DNA of 64,000 nucleotides from Phoronis australis (lineage: Eukaryota > Phoronida > Phoronidae): positions 420,328 to 484,327 of the forward strand of contig NMRA01000184.1 of assembly GCA_002633005.1 (NCBI GenBank), in the 5' to 3' direction. The stretch's first letter is position 1. Each line of letters opens with the position of its first letter. This document shows positions 39,401 to 51,400 of this stretch, piece by piece. Position numbers and translations under genes: made by a program. The notes beneath the pieces were generated by a model. That model saw only the letters and a list, made by a program, of their open reading frames with translations. It made no database searches and was not told the origin of the DNA.

Positions 39401-42400
39401 TATTGAAGTGCTAAAACAGTGGCAGATTTTGATTAGCTCTCACCCACTGAATCACCTCATCTATTACTTGAATTTTCTCATTCACTTTGCTAGCCATAGT
39501 TACCTTCACAACACGTGTTTCATCGCCATCTGACTACCGAATATTAGTTTACCGGTTAACATGCTACTTCTTGTATAATACTGTGTTGTTTTTTTCCAGT
39601 TGAACACCGCCATAATGGCTATTTTTAACAAAAAAGCTACTTATTGCTTTATGCATTTTGAACATTTGCCAGCGTATACTGGAAGAGATGTTTACTACAG
39701 TTTATGGCCGGGTTATTTAGTCTTAATTAGGTCTTGTTCCCATAATAAGCGTACTTGGTGAGAGTTTATTGCAAGATAAGTAAACCTAATAAGAAATAAA
39801 CTAGAATAGGCATCTGTGTTCCATAGATGCAAGATCAGGCAAGTCTTCATGACGCACCACAAGCAAAGCCTGAGGCGGTCAAACTGGCTTTTCTCCCAAG
39901 TGTCTTGGGTCTACAGAACTCATCCCAAAATCGACATCAAACATGGCATTTAATTAAGAATAACTTATGTCAATCAAAAATCTCTCAATCAGAAAGCCAA
40001 AACAGGGTACAACTGCACCAAGGCAATGCAGTCCACACCAAATACCATAACACTTCACATAGAAGCCCAAGGTTCAAGATCTAATCCTTGCACTTTAAAC
40101 TGAGTTTGAAATTATTTTTTGATATTTTCCTTTCTACAAACTCACGATTAGTGTCTATTATTCTGTACTTGAGTACATTATGGTTTATGTGGGTGACTGT
40201 CTAATCACAATTTGTACTTGTGACCACAACACATTTTCTGGTGACTACTGTGTTCTTTGAGCACTCGTGAAGTCCCCAGCTTTGGAAAATTGTTCAACAT
40301 GATAAGATTCCAACTTAAATGAGTGATCCTGAGCTGTTTATTAAATCAATATCTCAATAATAGTCTTCAAAACACAAAAATAAGTCAAAATTTTGTAAGA
40401 CACCTAATGGTGCAAAATTGGTCTTAGAAGCGAATCGAAGTGGACCTTGGCATATCAATATCAAAATCGGTCGCTCCCATATCATGATTCGATTAGAATT
40501 CTACTCCACTGCACCCTAACTATTACATCTAAATCAATGAAGTGGATAACGTAATGAGCAGTTACTAAATCTCAGTCTTTCAAATGTTGTGATTTAACTT
40601 AACAGAAGACCCAACTGTGTTAATTTTCTTGTTGAAAAACACCGAGTATTTTAGTTAAATAGAATTTTTGTAAATTAGGCCTGTGTTGTTCACCAATGTT
40701 TATGATCAGGCAAGATCACACTAAACCAAACCTAGCAAACAGGGATTGGAGTCTTATAGGCTCACACCACTCTGCTCAGGTTCAGGCCTGGGCTGAAAGT
40801 ACACCAGTTCCCAGAGAAATGTGTGCAACAAGAATTTTACTAACTGTTACCTGCTGTCTCTCCTCCCGCATTCCACCTGCCCTGGAGCGTGCTCAGTGAC
40901 CTCTCCTGCATCTTGACCCGGGTCAGGTGCTTGACCCCCTGCAGGTGGGCATCGAGCTGGTCCTGTGATGTGACTGTGACGCTACATATGCTGCACATGA
41001 ACTTGATTAGCCTGAGAAGAAATAAGAAGAATGGGTACAGGGAGGGTTCATTCAAGGGAAACACTTCCATTGGTTTATTTGAATATAACGTAAACTCGCG
41101 GGTAAACGCCCATGCCCGGGTAATCGCCCATCCCTGACTTTTGGTCAATTTTCCGTTTAAGCTCCCATTGCTTGAGAAATCGCCCATCCCCTACTTAGTG
41201 CTAATTTCCCCATAAGCGCCCACCTCTCGGATAATCGCTCATCCCCCCGTCTCAGGGTTTCCCAATTTAAGAGCCCGGGGCATTAAACTGCGAGCTTACA
41301 AAATGTATACCGGGTTAAAATGCAGCCCAATACAAAAGCAGATCAGAGATCTGTCCAGTGATGAAAGCACGCTTTCTTATAGTCCGACTCCAAATCAGAC
41401 AGCAGATCACACTTCAAACAGTGAGAAACCTATGTTTCGGTAACCTGTGGCTGGGCTCTGGCTGCCCACTGTGATCACATGTTTAAGGCCAGAATATCAA
41501 CATTTTGCACAGAACTGTTATGCCAACTTCATAAAAATCTCACCAATTTTGGACACATGGCGAACGAGTAAAATTTAATTCCCTCTCTTTTATCTTGTAG
41601 CTGATTATGAATTAATTAACAGATGACAACAGCTGAGTTGGAAAATGACCATTTACGGAAAATAAGTCAATCATATCCCATATGTTACGAGACAGAAGCA
41701 TGAACCATGAGTATTTCCAAGACTATACCTTTCAAATCATTTTTGGGGGTCATAGCAACAGCACCAGATAGTTGATTGCATCAGCAAATGAAAAGACACA
41801 TTCATTGCTTTCTTAACTAAGTCAAAAACATAAAGCGTGTGATCACCATAGCTGAGCACAGACGGACATCCTAAGAAGTCACGTATGTGTTGGATATCAT
41901 TCACACAATCTAACAGTCCGTTGAAAATATGTTAAGTATCACTAAACATTATCAAGCATTTTTTTACTTAAGACACTAAATCTTGACAGAAAAGATCATT
42001 ACTATTATACTCCACAGACACCAACAGCAGATTGTCAAAGAAATTATGACGTTCATCACGAACATAAAAAGAACATATATCATGGAATGACATCAACCTG
42101 CGCAGTAGATCACTTATAACTACATGAATGCTTACAATCACTAAAAAATAGCTCTATTTTGAGCACTTGCCATGTATGGGTCAGGCAATATTAAAAGGAC
42201 ATAACACTATGTTTTAGCTGAACCACAAACCTCACTTAATGGTGCATTTTGTCCTGTTTAGGTGGCTAAAAAAACAAAAATTTAGTGAATAGGCATTTTG
42301 CTCTCAGAATAATAGCCAGTAAAGGTTGTCAGCTTCAAAGAAGGGAGCAAGTTTGATAACTTGTAACAAAGTTCGTCAAAGATCGGCTGGCACATGGCAA

Positions 42401-45400
42401 AAAAGCAGTGTTTATCATTAGATAACCACGGAGGACGTGTCTGATTGTCAAGAGGAATTCAAGTGCATTCATTGTGAACAATGCAATTTGTCTGATGAAG
42501 GCATTATCAACAAAATTGACAACAATTAACTAGAATGAATAGGGGCATTGGTGATATGCTAATAGCTCTGTGTTGGCTTGATCTAGCTGTATCGGCATTT
42601 GAAAATCGGGAGGGGGGGGGTGAAAATTAAGAAAAATGGCAAGCTCTTTTGTTACTGTGGGCAAGGCAAAAGGTTTTGAGAAATTGTAATAATTAGCAGC
42701 CACAATACAGACGTCAAAGTAAACAGTGAAGGATTTCTCGTTCATTGCTGTTTAACTGTTGATGTCAAATGCACCAAGGTGATCTTTTCAGAATAATGAG
42801 AACATTTGAGCACGTCAACAACTGCAAATAACAGAGAATGGTTGGACTACTGGACATGTGTTATTAATCAGTAAGCCAAGTAATGAAAATGATCTGATTA
42901 TCTTCTGCCCTGTGCTTTGTACTACAAGGTCCCCGGGGATAATTTTAGAATTTAATTATGGGTCAGTTGACTCAAACCTATGGGCCAATTTAGAGAACTC
43001 GTGGCCCACATTAGTATTTTCTGTCCTTTTTCAATCGTTTTAGAGGAGAGGGGTGCACTTTAAGGATGTGATTTCCTCTGCTACTTTTCATTTCCATGGA
43101 AAAAATTATACAAGGACCTGAAAAGAGAGACAAAAAACCATCATAAATAATAAACACGTACATAATTTTTTTGGCTTACCACACAATATAAACAATAAAT
43201 CAAAGTCTAGCCATGGGCCAATGATCCACTGAGACATAAATCAATGAGACTGTTTAAAGATAGCCTCCAGCGACCAAAACACCCTTTTGACACCAAAAAC
43301 ACTAGTATTTTTTAATAAAATACTGTTTTTGTTTATAGCATACCACAAAAAGTAATTAATTGCAACATAAATTACACTGCCCATAATTCGTAGCCCCTTC
43401 GAGCACCCCAGAGAAATTCTCAATCAATCACCGTAAAGTGGTACATAGGACATCATCGTGCCAATGAAATTTGCCCTAAGCCTCACTGCGCAACAGCTGA
43501 GTGTCACTTCTTGGACATAGGCTAGTTATTGGTCTCTGAGCTAAAATACCACGTTACATGGTGTACAGGTGCAGCAATGTAAGCGGCAATGGCATACATT
43601 TGTACAACCTCCCCGCGTATCCCGTCATGCGCCGTGTATGGGATAGATTCATGTCCACGACAAGGACTGACAACAAAATTTCCAATCAGCAAAATCTGTT
43701 CTAGCCTTGGTGCAAAGCTGCATACTAAATCTACAGCTTTGCGCCGATGTGGGTAAAAAATTGACCACATAAAATCTGACACAAAATCAGTGTCCTTAAA
43801 AGTGTCCAACTCTTTATCTGCTGCTAAAATTGTAGTGTGTAATGTTCTTGGCTTTCGGCGCCATCACCTATTTGCCAGTTCCCATCAATCAACTATTCTT
43901 CTCTTCCACAAGATTGCGTACATGTCACTGGTTTCATTTTGTTACAAGTTTTTAGTACTTTAATAACAGCATACCAAATTTCAAAACAAATTTTGATGCT
44001 GCGAAGCTGTCATCATCTCCCGAGAGATTGTCGTAAAATTTTAGGAAATGCACTTGTCACGAGTGTACTGTTTTCAAAATGACGACAGACTTTTCTTTGT
44101 TACAAAAAAGGATAATTGCGCAAAAAATGTTTATTAGATTGTTTTCACTTAAACGGCTGTAACGGGCAAGGTGAATGTCAGTTGACTCCCAAATTTGGCA
44201 TGCACCCTTGCCGGTCGTCTACATGTTGATATAATTACGACAATGAGGTGACGAGAAGAACTACCCGGGCTGTATGAAATTCTGGGGTCTAACGGAGCGC
44301 AGCACACAGTGGTACCTAGCTGTATTTTGAGGATAGTCTTCGTACAGCTAGCTTAGGCTGGCTACAAGATCTGCAGTGCACACTTCGACGTCTCGTGTTA
44401 CTGTTCCGGACCGAAGCGGGAATCCAGCCCAAATCGGAACATTCCAATTTGGACCATTCACGTATCTGAATTCTGATATGGGCGTTACACTGAATACAAA
44501 TCTTTATAATTCGGTATATTTTCATGCATTTGAGACTGCATAAGTTTTCATATCTTTGATACTTACAAATCGTGTTGCTATTAAATTTCCAATTCACCCA
44601 CCCGGGATTCCCATACAGGACTGTATTAAAATGCGTGATAATTAATTGAATAAAGTTTCGAAGGTAATAATTTTGATCAATTTGAATGCTGACATGAAAT
44701 GAATAATTAATTTATTTCCTTCATTTACCACAGATTGTGCACTAAATTAAAAAGCCAGTCATTTTTGCATACTTTTGACATAAAATGATTAATCAGGATC
44801 CCATTTAATGACAAATGGCTAATAAACAATAGAAAAGATTTAAGACTTTCGTCAAATCTTGTAATGTGTTCAGAACGTCCAGCCACACTCTAAGCGTCGT
44901 TAGAAGAGCAATTAGTCTACTCTTACATGGTCCAGAAGTAGAAAGAAGTTAAGTTTAGGAGTCTCCAAGATCCCGATTTATTTTATGAGCATACAAGAGC
45001 AGGAAATTGTAATTCAATAAATTCTCTGAAGTAAGGTGAAAACACGTAAAAGAAGGCTGTCCGCTTCTTAAATGTCCAAACTGCCCAAGATACAGTGTAA
45101 ACGACTTTACTCACTTTACATTATTGTTGTTGCCACCAACACTTGTTGAGTCATTACTGGTGCAGTTGCTGTTACCATTGGTGACACTGTTAGAAAGCGG
45201 GGTTATGTGAATGGGAGTTGTCTTCTGATTGACTGGCACAGTGATTGACTGGGAGGATCGCAACCTTTTGGCATGGTTCTTGCCCTGGTAGTGTTGTTCG
45301 GCTTGCTTGGGAGAGTTGAAGGAAGCCTCACATATCCGGCAGTAGACTTCGGGATTAATGTCTACAGTTGACTGACTAGTTGGTGGGCATGGGGGCTTCT

Positions 45401-48400
45401 GAAAGAAAGATGAAACCCAAATGTCAGCCCTCAATGCTCAATATAATTGATGTGAAGTAAATCAAAATAAAACAAAACTATATGCTTCATACCAAAAAGC
45501 TGTAGGCTAATGTTTTTCAACTTTGACTGCAGTCAAGAAGGTCAAATGCACTCCCGTTGTAATAGAAAGTTGGTTTACTCGCACAGAACCCATAATACTA
45601 AATGTTATAGTAAAACAACCTAACCATAAAGATGCTGCAAAAGAAAAATATACACCAAAGTCTCATGAGGTGCAGGTATACAATTATAAACATAATTATA
45701 TATTTTACTAACTTTTGCAAAAATTCAACAAATCTCGCACTAACGTTCTATAACTTTGAACATTAACAGAACCAATGAAGCTTCAGAAGTTACAATAAAA
45801 TTTGAAGAAAACCATCACAAGTAAACTCTTGCAAAGTTTGCAATATTCTAGTATGTTTCCTTTTTTCGTTTTATCCTCACTCATTCCACTACAGGTAATG
45901 GTGGATACAAACCTCTGAAAGTGCCACACTTTACAAAAAGAAATGAAACAACCCCCCCTTGCAACATTTTTTCGGTTTTCAATATTGTACGTGTGATCAC
46001 ATATCGTAAAGTTGTGTCGCAGCGGAGCGAGCGTGTACTGCCTTTAATGTATTCATATGGGAAAGAAACCAATAAACCTGTCCAGATAAGCTGGCCACAA
46101 CTTAACAATAGTTTATGACTTTCTAAAGCTGAAGGCTAATGTAGCATGGATAACCAGGTGAGTATTTTGTTCTGAAAATTACCTGGATCCTGCATTGAGA
46201 ATGGGCTCTCATCTACACTCAGTTAAAACATTAAAATTTCCAATACTGTACAAATTACAAGTTAGATGACGCATTTCATAGTCAACTGGTAAACAATTCT
46301 TGAAAAACAGAGTAAAACAATTCAGTACTAGGGGCCGTTTTTCTAGGTTACCTGATCCACTGGGTGGAAATGGATGAGAAGATCAGGTAATGAGGCGAGA
46401 CGATGAGGTAACAGGTGAATTTTATTGAAAATTTGATAAATGGCTACCATCGTCCAAGTGTGACGACTATAAATTCAAGTACTAACAAGCTAAACCAGTT
46501 TACTGTTTTCTCTCAAGGGTTTAAACAATTGTATAAGGTGGTTAGAAAAGTAAGACAGAGGAAGCCAGAAGAAATTGTCAAACAGGTATGCAATAAAAGT
46601 AAAATTAATTAGGTTCTTATGCATGAAATCATGAGGAATCACAGTGACTTTAGCTATCAAACCATAGAGTAACAGTTTTATTTTAAAAAAATTGAAATTT
46701 TTTTCTAAAATTTCATAGAAAAGAAGACAAGATCTTATGGCCAAAAGAGAAATCATATCATTCAGAGAATTTCTCGCTTACACATACATGATCACCCCTG
46801 AGATTCTCTTTGCCCTCAGAAAACTTTTATTACGATGCCTATTCAGCACGCTTTTTGTATTCACGCTAATGAAGCAGAAAGGTAATTACTAGCACTACTT
46901 TCTCAACAGTGGTGGTTTTTATTGCACACAAATTGGTTTTCTCTAACATTTGCACAGAGTTACAGCCAGAAGTATGGGTTTGATGACATTTTAGATATTA
47001 CAGATTATCTAAAAAATGTAACTTAAGTTCATCTGTTGGTTTTAAATGTTTCATAACTACAGTTTATGGGCGGGTAATTACACTTAATTGGGTCTTTCTG
47101 GAGAATGTAGTCATCACCACTGCCACTGCACCCCCCTCGCATTCACTCCAAACAAGGCTGAAGCAACAACAGCCGTGACAATTCCCGCATATCTGTAGAA
47201 ATGTGTATTCCTTGTAATTGAATTATTCACTACATGATTAAAGCCTGAAGAAAATACAGCGATATCATTTTTAAACTCACGTACCTACCTTCCAGTTAAT
47301 TAAACTTGCAGTCGTACAACAAAACTTAATTCCATAAATACAAAACAATGACATGATGAGCACAAGAGAATGATAAGAGTTGTGCTTTTGTCTTTAAGTC
47401 AGGTTTGATTTTCCAGGAATTTCATGTGAAAATGAAGACGGCCATCATCCCAATACTTCTTGTGGCAAGTCTTGCAACTGTGGACAGTCATCCCGCAGGT
47501 AGAGCACAATCTTACTTAGAAATCTGTACTATGTCTTAGCCTACCGTAAATACCTGAATGCTAACAGTTTTTCAGTATTTGTAATATGCACATACGGAGA
47601 AATGGTTCTAGAAAATAAAAAATTTAATACTGTGAAATTTCATCAAATTCAGACAAAATAATTGCCAAAAATGATATTTTTTCCTTTTCAATGGCTTTTT
47701 AATAGTCATGCAAGGACTTACACCCATGTGTTTACAAATTATACCCCACCCTGAGCCTGATAATCTACAGACAGCGCTCTACCATACCCTTTGTTTTTCC
47801 AATGCAATAAACCTAATCTACTCGAAATGATTATAGGGACAAAAGTTTATAACAAAGAAGTACAGGCACAAGGGCATGTCTCTTAATGTGAATAGGAAGG
47901 TTGCTTAGCTGGGGCATACTTATACTGTAGCCAGAATTCCTTTGATATCCTAAGAGACCATGCAGGGCAAAGCACCTCACCTAGCCTTGTCATGGTGTAG
48001 CAAGGTCTGTAAATGCTATTTCCATGTCCCATTGGTGTGAATGCCCAAAAGTTTTCAAAACTAATTGTCTGGTGGTAGTCATGGTACAAAACATGAATTA
48101 TTATTTAGAGCTGCAGATGTTTCATAAAAAATGGAATAACAAAGTTTCACTTGTCGGTCATATTGTATCCTAAATTGGTGAAATTTTACTGTAGGCGACT
48201 TCATGGGGTCCGGCATCATTTGCCAAGCTGTAAAGCATTCCTTGTTTTAAAACGATGGCTAATTTATAAAACATTTGAATATTATCAGTTCATTTCAAAT
48301 AACAGATTTGAAAAATGTTATTTTGAGTTGAGCTTCTATTAATATGGTGTTGAACAATAGCATGTGCCACAAACTTTCACGGTAACGTCATACTAAACAT

Positions 48401-51400
48401 GAAAATGAACATAATATGGAGACCAGGAGCCAGGATTACACGAGGGATGGTTCGAATTTCTAAAACAGTGGACCTTTTGATGATATTTCGCAAAAATTGG
48501 CATCGACTCTCAGTCTATACCTTTTTTCTAGAGCGCCCCTAAGGAGCTAAAGAATGAGCAACGCAATAAATTTTCAACACATTATTGCTCAGAAATTCAA
48601 ATGCAACAAGAGACAAGGTTATCGTACATTTAACTCATTATGTTGCAAGTTCCACTTTCAGTATTTAAACAACGAGATGCACATCAGGATAATAGGCTTC
48701 CTAATTTCATCTTCCTGGGGTTTGTCTTCCCAAAACAACACAATATAACCACCCTCTGGAGATGACATGACATAATCGCCCTCTAGTGAAATGCAGCTGT
48801 GTAACTGTGATTTTGAAACTGATGTGCTATTAAGGTCAACTGTGCACTCTTATGAAATGCTATATAAGAATAGTCGGTGAACCCCTTATTTTTTTCTTAT
48901 TTCACAGAAAACACAGGAGGCTTCAAATTAAAACACCAAAGAAAACATTCAATGGTCATACTTATTGGGATAAAGCCAAATGCTAAAAACTTGAGGTATT
49001 CAGAATCTAGAAAAGCGATATTACTTAGGTACATGCAAGATCAGTAAACTGCAAAATGCAATTAAAGCCGTTAATAGTGACATTGTGCAACAAAATTGAC
49101 CAATTTTCTAAAATATGTCAATCATTAATTAAGCCCAAGTTATATAGAGTATTAGCTTAGTGTTGATGTAAACTGTGAAGTTAACAGAATGTTTATACTA
49201 GCACACTAATGCACAATTAACACAACATAACCAGTGACACCTGTTGTTAACAACAGCAATGGCCCCTACACATGACTTTGATGGACAACAAAGTTGAACA
49301 TTCCCCATAATGCGATGCATCCACATTTTGCTAATACCGGTTAATCCAACTGTTTACTGTGAAGTAAGCTTGTGCTGTTAAAACTTCTATCAAAGATCAA
49401 ACTTTAACGTTCCCACAGACTGATGCTCTTACTAAACACTTAAGTTTTAACGTTAGTGGGAAGGGAGTTTCCAGTAACCATCATCATATTTGCCAGAGGT
49501 GCCCGTTTTCACTGCAGTAACATAAAAAATAATTTTGTGACCCCTCTTTTGTTTTGCAGATTTGTAGTAGATGAAGACCAAAATACAAAATATTAAAAAA
49601 TTTCAACATTAAATTAAAACTGTGTTGAATCCTTTAGTTTACAAACTTTCAGAAAGAAACATCCAACAATATCATAATTGAGACTAAAGTGCCATGCAAT
49701 GCTCGTTATAGTATGGTTACTGTAGTAAATATTAAGTATTATAACAGATGTTTTTTTGAAATTTATGAGTTTTTCAAGTAATAAGGCATGACAAATCTGA
49801 CCCCATAAATCAAGAGTAGCTAGTTTCAAACAATTTCCAAATGGCAACAGAACACTTCTGTAAAGGAATTGAGCAAAGTCAGTATTAATAATTTTGAAAA
49901 TGTGGCGAACTTTCTTCGAATTCAAACGCAAGTTATGATCAAAGTTATTGTAAATTTTCTACGAGAAATTTGACAAAAAAATCTTTTCTATCACTTTCTG
50001 TTTTATCATAGCAGATACTTCACCATAAACAGTGGTCTCCAATTCCTGTCTAATGATTCATCTAGTTTTTGAAACATCAGAAGCTCGGACAATTTTTTAA
50101 CAAGAGCAGCTGTCGTTGCTGAGAAGCTTGTTTCTCAGTAATGCCCGTCTAAGGTTCTTTTGTGTGGAGCAGAACAATTACCGGATTACCGATGGCTTCA
50201 CAACAACAGAGCAATGGTTGAAATAAATTGAGATATCATGGACTAAAACTAATTTTTCCACCTGTTTGGTTTCTGGAATTGGATTCTTTGTAAAAAGTCA
50301 AGACCATTTTTAGCTGAAGAAATGCTATAACAATTACAACTAAAAACTCACACTCTCTGAGTAGCACATTGGTTATTATTGTTCTTGGCACATGTTGTGT
50401 AACTCGTCTCAAGCGTAAGTAATGCTTTTTTTGGTTGACGAACCTTCATAGGCCAGATAAAAGGATAGGAAACCTCAGAAATTGATTTGGACGTCTGACA
50501 TTTCCAGTTCTGGTGACCTCGCATTTCGTTTGACGACCTGGGAATTATACCAGGTCACCAAATGCTACTTGGCGTAGAGCTAAGTGTCAAGCCCTATTTG
50601 CTCTAAACTTTTGAAGAATGTCAAGCGTTAAAGAACATTACTTTTGTTCAGATAAGTGGATGGGAAAGCAGCTTTTATTGTACATTAATAGGCCAAAACG
50701 GTTTCCGTGTACTTTTAAGTGATACAGTCGAAAATCTCAGTTTCTCAAAGCACATGTCAGTTTCACTTTGTGCTTACTTCAGCTGTCTCAGTGCACATAT
50801 TTCACTTGCCTTCAATTCACAAGCACCATGCTGCCTCCATTCAGAACCCTAGAAAAATATCCAAATTTGGCTAACTTTGGCTTTATGATTAGTTCTCCAA
50901 AAAACTTGGGAATTGTTTTTAAAATCTTCCACTTCTGCATGAGGGGCTATCAAGTATATGACTTTTATGATCTTTGTGAAAAAACTCAAAAATTGAAAAA
51001 ACCAAAAACAAATGGATACATTATTTATTGTAATACAATTTTTGAGATTTCATCTTAGCATTTATATCAAATGAAATTTGGTCATATTATTGACACTAAG
51101 ACATGGTCAAGTGACCCAATTAATGACATATTGGTAGAGTTAAAACTCAAATTCTACCGACTTTCTTCTTTCAGAAAATTTATATTTTTACTGTGTTAAA
51201 ATCTAGTTTCGTACACACTTGGCTAAACTGTTATCAGGTCCTGTACGCATTGCCTGCATTCAGCCAAATAGCTACAAAACTAGATTTCAAAAAGTAAAAT
51301 TCAATAAAATTTAGCAAAACAACATGTCAATGACATGACATTTCATTTCATAGAAATATTCAAAACGAAATTTCAGAAATGGTACTGTTTTCTAAACTAT

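Noticed and set aside
44316-44597. 93-codon Cys/Arg-rich minus-strand frame beside the inverted repeat copy
   Set aside because: No ordered cysteine pattern and no splice context.
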